Origin: Pipra filicauda
Taxonomy: Eukaryota > Chordata > Aves > Passeriformes > Pipridae
Direction of reading: 5' to 3'
Assembly: GCF_003945595.2 (NCBI RefSeq)
Contig: NW_024104129.1
Span: 1,488,001-1,552,000 of the forward strand
DNA length: 64,000 nt
Shown here: positions 30,201-42,480 of the stretch, in pieces
How the letters are laid out: the number at the start of each line of letters is the position of its first letter
Position numbering within the stretch: position 1 is the first letter of the stretch
Translations under genes and position numbers: made by a program
The notes under the pieces: generated by a model
What the model was told of the DNA's origin: nothing
Seen by the model: only the letters and a program-made list of their open reading frames with translations
The model's database searches: none

Positions 30201-33200
30201 CAAAGTATGAAGTGATCTTAAAGAGAGTAAATTCCTCTGTGGCTAGAGTTAAAAAGACCTTAACGAGTGCTGCTGGGAAGCAGAGGTTGCTGCTTTCACT
30301 TAGCAGAATACTGGACATCAGAGTCCATAGCACAGATTCACAAGAGATGAGGTTTCTGAGTTTTGAACTAATCCTTGGGGTCTAATTGCATGAAATTAAT
30401 GGACCTGCCTGTGCTATAAACTCCTCTTCTTGACCAACAGAATATGTGAGTTTTAAAGACAATTTTCTTTTCTGATTTGAAAATTTGACCAAAAATAACA
30501 ACTTGCTGAAATTTCTGTCTTAATGATAATAGAGTTTGAGATTAAAGAATGTTTCTGAAATACTAACTGTGTTTTTATATGTCCGTAGAAACGGAAAACA
30601 ACAACACAACTCCTTTGACAGACATGCTAAGGACTTAAGTAACATGAGAGAACTCATGCTAGAACTATAGAGTCAAGTCTACACTAGATGGCACTTGAGG
30701 CTCCAGTTATTCAGGGTAGGTTGAATTGCAACAGCTGGAGTTTTAGTTCTTAACATTTTTTGAGTCTGTTTGACATGAGTCATTAGTAATTTTAAAATGA
30801 GATTTAATAATTCTCACACAAGTAGTATGATAGTGGGGAATAAATATTTCATGTTGTAACACATATTAAAAACATTTTGGCATCCTACATATGCCTCTGG
30901 AGTAGCTCTGTAGCATCCTTATGGAAGTTCTTCAGTGTATTCTAGAAAAACTATTGCTTAAGTAGCATTCATAATTGCCCTCAGGCAATTTTCACACACT
31001 TCCCAGATTACTCTCATATCACCTCTTGTTAGCTGCAGGTGATTTAAACAAACAGCCTTGGAATATGTACACGGAGCACAGCTGGGGCAGTGATAATGTC
31101 TTTCAGATTGAAAGCTTGGCTCGTACTAATGTCATCTTGGAAGTACACATTTAAACAAGAAAGGTTACTTTACTGGCATCTGAAAGTATCTGAATTTAAA
31201 ATATTCTTTTTTTCTCTCTCTTTATTTGATTGGAAGGCATGTTAGCTTTTCTCCTACTTTTTCCACTGCCATATTTTCTGTTGTGGTACTGCCCCAGTGG
31301 TATGCCAGCTGCTTATCCTGGAGTGAAGGGACAGGGTGTTTTCTCCAGATTTACTCTCCAGTACTGACCAACTCCTTCTTTTGACACACATACATGCACA
31401 AGCTCCTTATAATTCTAATGCATTACTACAAGACATAGTGAAAGGTAATGTTGTAAATGCAATTGCTGAGTCTGTGATGACAAGTTAAATCAGAAAATGT
31501 AGGTTTTGCCCAGTGAAGGTAGGGTGCTGCGGATAACCCTTAGAATGGGCAGGTCTGGTGTTCTGCAGAATGAGGGACAGTGGTGGAGCAAACCTTCTCT
31601 TTCTTCAGGAGATGCTCTTTCTGTAGGTGCTTGTTACCTCTTTCATATTTTCACCAAATGTGTGATCTTTAATACATGTGAGATATACATACTTCATAAC
31701 GTCCTGTAATAGGATAGGGTAGAGTTTATGAATCTCTCCAGATTGTACTCCTTTAGTGACCAGTGATTGATGGTTGTTGATCTGTGTCTGCAGGGCTGGG
31801 GCTCTGTATGCCCATCCTCTGGAGGCCCCTGCTGTGCTCTCTGCTTCTGCTCTGCATGATACCTGTCATGCAGACTTATTGCATGCACGTTCAAATTGAG
31901 ACAGACCTGTCCCCTGCTTTTTTTTTTTATCTTAAGCCTACTGTGGGTGTCCCTGTGCATGTTTCATGGCAGAACAGATTCATTTTTCACGGAACTGGCT
32001 CTTAGCAGTGCTGAGTTCGATTCCACAGGAAATTAATGACAGTGTTAAGCACTTAGAGATTCCAAAATATCACATCCCACATATGATGAGCAGTTGTGCA
32101 AAGGCAGTTATGCTTAGCAAGAGGAATAAGCAGCCTTCAAGGTGAAGAACTGCACTTTGTAGATGGCTCTTAAAGCAAAATTTCTAATGGTGAGCTAGAT
32201 CAAGCTTTCCGTGGAGCATTAAATCTTCTTTATTAATAAATCAATCAATTATCACACTCCAGTAATTTACCATTAACATTCGTTCTGCATCACTTAAAAT
32301 GTTGAACAGCCATAATCATAAGAAAAGGATGGAAACAAAGAAAAACTGTCCCCTAATTCCCTAAATAGTGTTTTAATTAAATATGCCACAAAAGGATAGC
32401 ATTCACATAACAAAAAGTGTAACATAAATCTCAAGGTCCTTAGCTGTTGCCTTAGACATTAACATTTTACTAGTTATTGTTGACATAACTTCAATTTGTC
32501 AGGCTCATGTTTTTAAAATGCACCTTTTATGTGACTCTAGATAAGGATTTAGCCAGTATAATAGTGTCCCAAGATGTGCCCCATAGCCTCTCCCAGGGTG
32601 GAAGTAATCTTCATGCTGTGCTTTAATATACAGAGCACACTTCAGCTGGTTAGTATTCCTGAAGATGAGCATGTTAATATAGTGTTCTTCAGAAACAATA
32701 CACATCTCACCAAGACATCACAGCATGCTTTCAAATTGGAAAGGGGCAGGATTCTTACGAGGCGATGAGACAAAAGGGTAAAGTGCCAGTGCATGTCCTA
32801 CGTCAGAGCCACAGGCAGGAATAAATGGTTAGAAATGAATATGAGAGGTTATAGCTATTAATTCTTTAAAGTATGCTTTATCCATCTAGGTTGGAAGAGA
32901 AAATCATGTTTTAATGCCCATTCATTAATAATAAAGTACTGTAAGATCCTTTTAGATTTTTATACTGGACTAAGCAAGCTCAATGTTTTGCCAGTAAGAA
33001 AACTTTACTAATGTTCAAAGTCTTCACTGGTGGTTTCAGACCATCAGTCTTTCAAAATACTACCTTGTGCTTGCTTCTTCATCTTCTTGGTATTCACATC
33101 TCCTTTTTGTTAAACACTTATGAAAGCTTATGCAATGCTGAATTTTCTATGCATGGTTTGATTAGACCAAGGTCATGTGAAGCTGTCATTTTCTTAAGCA

Positions 33201-35049
33201 TTTTACCAGAACAAAGTTTGCATCAATGACATTTTCTTGTTTTGTTCTAAATAAATGATGACAAGACTCTCTCTAGCTGGCCTGCTGCTCAGGGTTAGCA
33301 GATGCTCTTTGTTGTATAGCTTTGTTTCCCAGTGTAACCAATGGCAGGATGTTTGGGTGTAGACTGGGTGCAGTTTGCATCCTTATTTCTGGAACAGATC
33401 ATCACAAACATTTTTCAGGACTCTTACCCTCTATTCTATAAAACATTCTCAGAAATATGGTGACCTTAAATCATATGTAGATAAATTAGAATAAAGAGTG
33501 AATTTTCCTTTTATGTGTCACAGCTTCCACTTTCACAAGCACAACCACAGCAAATAACATCCAGTATGTATTGCCAAAGATGGATTTTTGTTTGGGATGT
33601 GGCAATAGAAACCTTGGAAACTTGGGAAACACTTGGTGTTAGTTGGTATGTTTGGAAAAAAATTTTGAACGTTTTTAGAGTGAAATTAGGCAAAGCACAT
33701 AGAAACGTTCAGTCTTGCTGTTAACAGGAAGATTTCTACAGAAAACAGTGAATAACACTAGCACAGGGCTTGACTCAGTGTTTTGGACTTTGATCTCCAA
33801 GTTCAGTGTGGTCTTTCACTCAGTAATATGCAAGCCCCTAATTACTGGCCTCAAAAGGGGGATTTTAAACTATTTATGCCAATTCAGATAATCTAAGAAG
33901 AAAACAAATTAAAAACTCTTGAAGAACTTGAATTAACATAAACATACTCTAAAGAGACTTGATGTTTTTTCACAGAGGAGACACACTGCTGAATTGCATA
34001 ATAGTATAGGAGTTCTAAATAGATTTACTCTTCTCATGCCAGAGGATTTACTGGAATAAAGCTTTGTACTGAGAGTAATATGATAATTAAAGTGTTGTGA
34101 ATTGTGGTGCAGGACAGCTATGGTTTTGCACTATATTTCTGTGATTTAATTCCACCAAATTATACATATGATTCATACACATGTATTAAAGAAGGATGGA
34201 AAGAAGCTGAGCAAAAGCGCTCAAGCTTCTTTGTCTTGCAATGACAGCATGAGATGCCTAACGTGGGAGCACAGCCCCTATAATTTGCTCACACGGTAGG
34301 TACAAAGAGAGAGAGGCTTTTGCCAAAGGTGATTCAGTGGTTAAGTGAAGAGAATTCTGATCTGGATGTGACTCTTTCTGTTCCATAGTGGAGGATCCTG
34401 GGTCAGTCTGCTTCTGATTTGAAAGGCTGGGTATGATGACTGCTTCAAAGAGAAGTTTGTCCAGACCTTACAAGATGTAGTTTTTGTTGGGTTTTTATGA
34501 TTGGTTGGTTGGTTGGTTTTTGATTTCTTTTGGTTAGTTTGGGTTTTGATAGTTTCCTGAAGGAAACTTTTCTTTTTTAACTAAATTACAGGAAGTATCC
34601 CTCAGAATCACAACAGGAAAATTTGTTTGTCCTTTATACAGAGTGGGTAAAAGCTTTCAGTGTTAGAAAAAGACTCTGGAACAGAATTTACTTTCTATCC
34701 CAATCCCATTCATATTTAGCTTATCGGCTATTGAGATTCCTATTGTGATCACCTGCTCCCATAAATTACATATAATTATAACACACTATGGAACAAGGAA
34801 GAATAAAGTTTACTGTCACCAAAAGTTTTTTGATCAATCAGTTTGTGGCAACTAGCTTCATCCCTGTCACCTTCTGACATTTGCATATGTGTAACAGTTG
34901 AATGCAGGTTTAAATATTTGTATTTATTCTTATACTTTTTTATCATCTTATTTATACTTCTAGTTTATTCTCTGACTAGAAAATAATTTATTTTTTAACA
35001 AGATGAAAATTCAAATCAGTAATTGTAAAATGTTATTTTTAAACATGTA
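27216..35049. other. no gene or named transposon recognised
   Basis: AT-rich DNA over almost 8 kb. Small GC-richer patch at about 31780-31930. A T/G tract lies at 34486-34560. No open frame exceeds 97 codons and none has recognisable features. Stretches with low repeat density like this can hold conserved non-coding elements, which cannot be judged from one sequence. Confidence 0.55.
34486..34560. repeat. (TTGG)n-like tract
   Basis: TTGGTTGGTTGGTTGG core at about 34501-34517, embedded in T/G-rich sequence on the + strand. Confidence 0.8.
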
Positions 35050-35298
35050 TGTATGCAGGGCCAAGGAAGTGTTCACTCCCCTGCATTTGGCACTGGTGAG
35101 GCCACGCCTTGAGTTCTGTGTCCAGTTTTGGGCTCCTCTCTTCAAGAAAGACACTGAGGTGCTGGAGAGTCCAGAGAAGGGCAACAGAGCTGGCGAAAGG
35201 TCTAGAGAGTCAGTCCTCTGAGGAGCATTTGAGGGAGCTGGGATCATTTAGCATGGGGAAAAGGAGGCTCAGGAGAGACCTTATTTCTCTCTACAACT
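35050..35298 (+). mobile_element. CR1 LINE, sense, 5' piece (split by LTR)
   Basis: Encodes the end of CR1 ORF2 ([20 protein letters not shown]), then CAGAGAAGGGCAACAGAGCT, GAGGAGCATTTGAGGGAGCT and GGCTCAGGAGAGACCTTATT. The CR1 stops at CTCTACAACT, where the LTR begins, and resumes at 35826. Confidence 0.93.
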
Positions 35299-35299
35299 C

Positions 35300-35825
35300 T
35301 GGATCCCTTTCCCCACCCACGACGTGGGGGAACCCAGTTCTAGTTCCATCTCCATCTGATGAACCATTCCGACGTCTTGAGGGATGGGGAAAGGGAACTC
35401 CAGGGGTTTCCTCGGGAGTTTCTGGCCCTGAGCCTGGAGGGGAGAGGTACCCTCCCCTCCCCCCAGCACCCACGTGGTCCCATGGCAGGCACAGAGACAG
35501 CACACCGGGCGTGGAGAGGAGGCAAGAGAGCGTTTATTGTTGGGAAGGGGTTTATAAAGCTTTTAGGAGGGTCAAAGGGAAACCAATCACAAGTTCAGGG
35601 TCACACAGAAAAAACCATCAGGTAAAGGGTCAACAGCCAATAGGAAGGGGCTAACCAAGGACCAATGAGAAACACCTCAGGACACCTTCCCAGGACATTC
35701 TGTATGGAAGACAATAGCCCTTCACAGGGGGGTGTTGGGAAGAGGGAGGCAGTGACACTGCAGAAAATACAAAAAGCCATTTTGAAACATGTTTAAACCA
35801 ATTTCTCATCAGATTTACTGCTACA
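35300..35825 (-). mobile_element. ERVK-like solo LTR (~526 bp) nested in CR1
   Basis: Lies exactly inside a CR1. ACAACT occurs at 35293-35298 and again at 35826-35831, a 6-bp target duplication as expected for ERVK/betaretroviral integration, with one extra C on the left. Ends are TGGATCC...GCTACA (TG...CA). On the minus strand three ATTGG (CCAAT) boxes (35662-35666, 35637-35641, 35583-35587) precede TATAAA (35551-35556) and AATAAA (TTTATT at 35533-35538), a compact U3-R promoter layout. The GC-rich side (35300-35530) would be U5. No internal viral region remains. The 181-codon + frame across it (35109-35654) is a CR1-LTR read-through, not a gene. Confidence 0.88.
35551..35666 (-). promoter_or_regulatory. 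LTR promoter: three CCAAT boxes and TATAAA
   Basis: Minus-strand ATTGG at 35662-35666, 35637-35641 and 35583-35587, then TATAAA at 35551-35556. The order and spacing (about 30-110 bp upstream of TATA) fit a retroviral U3 promoter. Confidence 0.55.
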
Positions 35826-36157
35826 ACAACTACCTGAAAGGAGGTTGTAGCTGGGTGGGGGTCAGATTCTTCTCCCAGGCAGTTAGCAACAGGATAAGAG
35901 GAAATAGGCTCAAGTTGCTGCAGGGAAGGTTTAGATTGGATACTAGAAGAACTTCCTTTACTGAACGGGTTATCAAGTGTTGGAACAGGCTGCCCAGGGA
36001 AGTGGTAAAGTTACCATCCCTGGAGGTGTTCAAGAAATGACTAGGCATGGCACTTAGTGCTATGGTTAATTTTATGGTGGTGTTTGCTCAAAGCTTGGAC
36101 TCAGTGATCTTGGAGGCCTTTTCCAGCCTTAATGATTCGATTATTCTATGATTTTAT
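35826..36157 (+). mobile_element. CR1 LINE, sense, 3' piece
   Basis: Resumes at ACAACTACCTGAAAGGAGG. GGGGTCAGATTCTTCTCCCA, GAACAGGCTGCCCAGGGAAG, CCCTGGAGGTGTTCAAG and the tail GATTATTCTATGATTTTATG follow, so the 3' terminus is complete. The frame ([20 protein letters not shown]) is the usual end of CR1 coding or near-coding sequence. Confidence 0.95.
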
Positions 36158-38154
36158 GCTGGAAACTAGTGACACTTTTGCTCTTGGAGTGTATTCTGAC
36201 AAGGACTAAAGTTGCTTTTGAATTGATGTCCATTCACTAATTTCAAATAACATAACTTTAATTTTTGAATGAAAAGTATTATGGAAACAAATAAAATCCT
36301 TAATACTTTCATGTTATTACCACAACAAGGAGACTTTTGATATCTGTGTAATAATAAGTTTTCTTCTGCCATCAAACTCTGAAATATTTGGGGAAAAACA
36401 CATGAAAAGTGATACAGGTGTAATGCAATTCTAAGTAAATCAATAGTGGGCTTTGTGAAAGATTTCATGTGAACAAGATATAAAAAAGCATCCCAGGGTT
36501 ACCAAATTAGATTGTCATCATCAATTTTATCACGAGGGAATCAATCTCAGGTTTAAAGGAAAAACACTGGTTGTTTATGAACATTTCAATCTGTATTTAG
36601 CTTGGCCTATGGTTGAATTTAGAGGCTCTTTACATGCCAGAGGAAGGCAGTAGTGCACCCTGAAATGCAACATAAATAGGTAAAGCCAAAACATAGTATT
36701 GGCACTGGACTGGCATATTCTAGGGTACTAGACATATATATGTAGACAAGAATCAAGGATTAGAAAGATTCCATCTCTATAGGATTAGATCAACAATCTA
36801 CCTAAATTCAGTGAAGAGGCAGTTGAATAGACCTTAGAAATCCCTGAAAAATCAACCTGGAAAAACTCTTCAGTTCTAGGTCAATATTTTTTCTGGTGAA
36901 GGAGGAGTTAATCAATCAAGAACTGATAAAACACCAGTCCCTCTAATCTTTCTTTGGTGTATAGAATTTGATAGCTAATAGCTATTTCTTTAGTCTGGGT
37001 TGCCAAGCTGCCTCACTGAGCTCCTCTATAAATTCTGTGGGTTTTGCTTCATTTCAAATATGTCTCGCTATATGTCTTGTAGGAGGAAAAGAGTGAAATA
37101 CTTGGTGAAATTAAGGGATAGAGGGTTGGGTTTTAGTGGTATTTTTTTGTTTCTTTTGTTTTTCACTTTTCTGTCTAAGTGAAGGCTTTAATCCTAGAGC
37201 AGTGTGTTGAGGGATTTGGTATAATGGCAGCTATTTTTAAGGACTATAAATCATGGACTGGGAAAGACTAGTAATCTTGAGGAAGCAGAAATAAATGTCT
37301 TGAAAAAAGCCTTACTATTGCCTCTGTACAAGGTCAACAATAAAAGAAAATGGTGAGCAGATATCTTCTCTCTTGGGTGCTATTCCAGGAGCACACTGAT
37401 ATTATTAATGTAATATTGCCTACCAGCAATTGTTCTGGGGAAAATTCCATGAAAAATCCTAACAAAACTTTTGCATTTCTTCGCCAGAAATATGAGTCAG
37501 AGGCCCAGAGTCCAAAAGGTTCCTGAATATCATAATACCTCAACAATTAACTATCAGTTCTCTGTGTGTGATCCCTGGGTTGTAAATGGAGCTCTTTTAG
37601 TTACTATTTCTAAGTTCAGAAAATGTATTGGTCAACAATCTTGAGACTTCTGGGGGTAGTTGTTAGAAGAATTTGTCAAAATGATCTTGTGAAACAAAAC
37701 CCTTGAAATTATTGAGCCAAAGCAACTTAGTAGAAGAGCTTCCCACCAATTTCCACTTTGATGCTTTCACACCTATTTGTACAGTTTCTTAAAAAAATCA
37801 ATGGTTTGCATTCTTGAAGTTGTAGAACAGGAAGGTGCTATTCTGTAAGAACTTATGCTGCCTTGTTTTCTCTTGCTTTCATCTATGAACTTGTTTGTCT
37901 TCTTCTTGTTCAATGTATAAAGCTAATGCGGGGGAGAAGACTGGATTTCTATTACCTAGCTCTCAATTTTTACAAGAATTGCAGCAAATGAGGAACTGGA
38001 TTTAAAGGTTAGTTCCACCCAGTAACTTTATGATATATTGACAAATTTGAATGTGTCAGACAAATTAAACAACTAAACTATGCCCTAAGTGTGGCTTCCT
38101 TGAAAATGAAAAATCAGTCAGGAGAAAATTGCATGTAGACCTCATAGCAATATC
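36158..38154. other. no gene or named repeat recognised
   Basis: AT-rich DNA with no supportable feature. Confidence 0.6.
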
Positions 38155-38445
38155 CAAAGGGGGCATACAAGGAAGCCGGAGAGAGACTCTTCATCAGGAA
38201 CTGTAGAGATAGAACAAGGGGGAATGGATTCAGACTGAAAGAGGGAAAATTTACGTTAAATATATGGAAGAAATTCTTTACCATGAGGATGGTGAGACGC
38301 TGACACAGGTTTCCCAGAGAAGTTGTGGATGCCCCATCCCTGGTAACGTTCAAGGCCGGGTTGGATGAGGCATTGAGCAATCTCCTCTAGAGGGAGGTGT
38401 CCCTGCCCATGGCAGAAGAGTTGAAATTGGTTGATCTTTAATAAC
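38155..38445 (+). mobile_element. CR1 LINE, sense, ~290 bp
   Basis: GAGAGACTCTTCATCAGGAA, AGGATGGTGAGACGCTGACA, GAAGTTGTGGATGCCCCATC, GTTCAAGGCCGGGTTGGATG and GGTGTCCCTGCCCATGGCAG. It fades at GATCTTTAATAACAATGG, so the octamer tail is eroded or missing. Confidence 0.93.
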
Positions 38446-39550
38446 AATGGAACTATGCTGAGAATAGAAAGAGATGGAAGGAAATAATTATATCATGTTT
38501 TATTATTTGTTTCCCTCTAGGGTCTGATTTAGGTCTGGCAAGATCAATTTGTGAAGATATTTTAGCCTTCTCTTTCTGAAGTTTGAGTTTTATTTTCTTT
38601 CCCTAGTGATTTCCTAAAGAAAAATCCAAAGAAATGACAGACTTTTTTTATTCTCTTGTATAGAAGTTAAATTTTACAGTGAGACATTTACATGACTCTC
38701 TGTGGACTAGCTTTTTTGAATTTCTTTAGATGTGCTTCAGTGGATTTTGTGTATTATGAAATTTATAGAGATTGCAAAATCTCTCAAAATATTTATCAAC
38801 TTCCGGTTGACATAAACTGTTTCAGGCCATGAACCCAATTTGATTTTGAGGAATTCAAATAAGATGATCAGGTTAATGAGTAGTGTGATGGTTTCCAGCC
38901 ATTCAAGAAGAGACAGATCACAAAGGTCTAAGTTGGGGTTCAGTGGTCACTTTGGTCTTCAGAAGGGAATTGTGGCTCTGATGGGTCCTGGTTTGAGGGT
39001 GGGGAAGGACCATTGTTTGATGTTTCCTCAATATGTGATTAAAGGACAAGGTTTATCTTTCCTCCTGTGCTCCTTCCAAACAAACTCAATGACTACTCTA
39101 AATAGGTTCCAAAGATAAGAACTTGTTTTTAAGTAATAACTATATACTAGCTTCCCCTACTCTCTACTGATAACAAAACTGCTTAAGGGTTGTGAACAAT
39201 ATAAATCAAGATTTTATAATTAATTTCAGTTATGTCTTTGGATATGTATATGTTGTGTAAGCAAAACTGTGTTGCTGCACTCCATTTAGTTAAATGAGGA
39301 ATGTTCACTTCCAAAAAAGAATGATTGTTTCTGATGTTGCTTTGCCAGTTTTATAAAACCAAGTTTACTACTTTGGACTCTTGAGTTTTTCTTTTTCTCA
39401 GCACAATTCTTAATTTCTAAGAAAACGTATGAAGTAAATGGAAATCAAAATAAGGTATTATGAGAAAGATGATCAAAATGTAATAATGAAAAAACAATAG
39501 TAGTAATAGCAGTAAATGATGATAGGTATTCTGATTTACAAGACGAAATT
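38446..39550. other. no gene or named repeat recognised
   Basis: AT-rich DNA with no supportable feature. The 92-codon frame at 38840-39118 shows nothing recognisable. Confidence 0.6.
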
Positions 39551-39886
39551 ACATAGAATCATAGAATTGTTTAGGTTGGAAAAGACCTTTAAGATCAATG
39601 AGTTCATCCACTAACCAGTCCACCACTAAACCATATTCCTAAATGCCACATCTACATGTCTTTTAAATACCTCCAGGGATGGTGATTCAACTACTTCTCT
39701 GGGCAGCCTGTTCCAATATACCTGACAACCCTTTTGGTGAAGAAATTGTTCCCAGTATCCAATCTAGATTTCCTCTGGTGTAAATTTGAGACCATTTCCT
39801 CTTCCCCTTGTGCTATTGCTTGTTACCCGGGAGAAGAGACTGACCCCCACCTTGCTACAACTTTCTTTCCAGTGGTTGCAGGGTCT
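39551..39886 (-). mobile_element. CR1 LINE, antisense, ~335 bp
   Basis: Terminus ACATAGAATCATAGAATTGT, then TTAGGTTGGAAAAGACCTTT, ACCTCCAGGGATGGTGATTC, GGGCAGCCTGTTCCAATA and GGGAGAAGAGACTGACCCCC, ending in CTTGCTACAACTTTCTTTCC and a short remnant. It is of the same subfamily type as the copy at 9745-10286. Confidence 0.95.
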
Positions 39887-41604
39887 AAGTGCTGGCGTAG
39901 AATAGGAACTGATAATTAAACGACAATGTGAAAAGGGATAGAATAACCCCTGGTTAGCTGCTGTTAGAACAGTTCTTCCAAGTCCAGCTTTAACAAATAA
40001 GGTCCAATTGAACGTCCATTAGGCTTTTTAAAATTCTGAATTCATAAAGAATGCATCTTGTTTTTATGACCATGTCTCAATGAGCCACGACCTTTAACAA
40101 CTTATTACATCATGAAAAGACCTCATCTCTCTAGTAACAATTTGAAATAATATTAATTTCACTCATAGTGTTTTTTTCTTAAAAGAGGCTGACGGCTACC
40201 AGCTGCTATACCTTGACTGTAAAGACAATTAGAGCCATTATTAAACCTTAGGTATGCCAATCAGCTTCTTGAAGGCTTAAAAAAACCCAGAAATAATGAA
40301 GCTTCTTTGTTCCATAAAAGCATCTGGTGGTAGCAGTAGGGAAGAAGGATCCCATTCTGAAGAACTATGATGCAGGGCAATATGACTATGTCTCTGATTG
40401 TTAGTGAGGGATTAGCTTGTCAGCTAGAAATGGTGGACATGCAGGTACTGAACATAGATATCTGCAAATGACCAAAAAGGATGCAGAGAGACAGGGCTTT
40501 GTGGGCAGATAATAGTTTGAGAAGCAGATGTGAATAATTCAGAGCTGTAGAACTGCTTGCCTCTATTCATAATGTGTTTGGGGAAATAGTACTTTGTGTT
40601 TTCTTTAAATAAATAAAGTTACATGAAACTGTACATTTGACTGATATCTGCAATATTCTCATTCTAATTGGAATAAACTTTCAATGCCCCAAATTACAAC
40701 CAATGGGCTTAGGTCAGAGGAGCAATGGCATTTTTTTTGCTGCATTTGCATTTCATATAATGTACCAGTACTGAAAGGATTGATTTTTATTTCTTTTAGA
40801 ATGAAATTATATGAGCCTAAATAATTTTTTTCTTATTGAGGCTACCAATACAAACTTATGGTAATGAAGCTGCACAAGTGTACCAAAATATTTTTTGTTA
40901 AGGGTTGAAATCCTCTCTCTACCTACCTCTCCAGGATGAAAAATCATCAAAAGTGCTGGGGATTTGACCTGCTACTTCTCTTACTTTTTCAACTTTGAAA
41001 TGTGTGCCTGCCAAGCGAATTGAAGAAGTGAATACGTTTTGTAAGATGTCATTCTGTATAGAGATTTACAGCTTTCCATTTCTATTTAGAATTAAAGAAT
41101 GATGGTATAGCCCTTTCCTGAAAAGTCCAATAAAACTAAAGTGATGCACACAGCTTATAATGAGAACTAAATGGAGCTTTCAAAATCACTAGTAGCTATG
41201 CATCCTCGTCAAGCTGTCATTTATCACACAATCAAGCTTCGAACAGAAACTAAGCCTCAAAATGGCATTGCAGAAATACATTCTTGAAGCCTTGCGGAAA
41301 AGTTTTCAGAAGAACATTGTCAAAAATGCTTTATTTCATTTGCTTTTTGAAACTGAATAGTTACTATCTCATGTGCAAACATTTCTTGGACAAATATTGA
41401 AAGTCATAGCTTCTACTCTACATACAAATTTTAATTAATTTTTAAATTATATTTTCCAATGTTTAAGATATTTTAATTCATATAGCTCAACATCAGTAAT
41501 CAAAGAGCTTTTAAAGCTATTTTTATGTATTTTCATGTATTTTGTAGTAAAAAAGCCATTTTTACTTCTTATACAACAGTAAAAAATTCTGGTTTTACAT
41601 AATC
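39887..41604. other. no gene or named repeat recognised
   Basis: AT-rich DNA with no supportable feature. Confidence 0.6.
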
Positions 41605-42480
41605 ATATTGGTTAAAAAGGACCTCTGCAAGTCTTCTAGTCTAGCTGGCCTCTTGAAGCAGAACTATCATGAACATTAGCCCATGACTTTGTTTAGGTGT
41701 GTCTTGGAAACCTGCAAGGATAGAGATTCTACTTCTTCTAAGTCAAAGTGCTGCACCATACTCCTGGTGAAGACAATTTCCCTGAAATCCAATCTGAATG
41801 TCATTAACTGTAGAGTGTGGCTGTTGGTCTCTGCTGTTGCATCTGCCACTCCATCATGTGTGATTCCTTTCAAGTAGCTGTAGGCTGCTCTTAGGAGGAC
41901 CTTAGTCCCTCTGTCACCAGGTTGTGCTAGCCCAGCTACAACCTCTTTCCTCATGCTCTTGATCCCTTACATAGTGCCTTCCAGTGGACCTTCTCTAGTT
42001 TCTCCACATCCAATGGAATTAGAACAGTCTGTTTGTTACTCTTTTTCTAACGCAGCTCAGTAGAAGGTTTTTCTTATGGAATGAGAACAGACTTTCCTTT
42101 CCTTATCTTCAACATCGTGTCCACAGTGGTGTCAGCAGGATGCTCCTCTCAGCCCGCACTCTTGAGTGGAGTTATCCACAGGCACAGAAGTGGAAGAACC
42201 ACCTTATTGAACCTCACAAACCTCCCTTTGGCCCAGTCCCCGTGTCCAGAGTGGAAGTTCAGCCCTATGTGTTGTCAACCACTTTCCACTCATTTGGTAT
42301 ATCCTCTCTAAAATTTGTCATGTCTATTATTATCCAAATCACTGATGACAACATCAAAGAGTGCAGGAGTCAGTATTGGTCTCTTTGGTACCCTGAGCAT
42401 CACCAGCAATGAGCAACCAATTGTCACTATCTCTATAGGGCCTAACACTGTAGTGAACACCTAGTGCTCTCTGGTCCTTT
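41605..42480 (-). mobile_element. old CR1 LINE, antisense, ~0.9 kb
   Basis: Diverged but collinear with CR1: AAGGACCTCTGCAAGTCTTC, GTGTGTCTTGGAAACCTGCA, CTTTCAAGTAGCTGTAGGCT, CCTTCTCTAGTTTCTCCACA and, near 42340-42400, CACTGATGACAACATCAAAG with CAGTATTGGTCTCTTTGGTA (the RT end region). The middle (42060-42250) is poorly matched. Exact limits are uncertain. Confidence 0.75.

Noticed and set aside
34322..34420. tRNA-derived SINE-like wording (GATTCAGTGGTTAAGTG...)
   Set aside because: A weak resemblance to the A box/arm of a tRNA-derived SINE only. No clear B box, tail or duplication was found.
35109..35654. 181-codon plus-strand open frame
   Set aside because: It runs from CR1 straight into the nested LTR, and its product is a read-through of two unrelated repeats.
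42060..42311. 76- and 90-codon plus-strand open frames
   Set aside because: They lie within a diverged antisense CR1.
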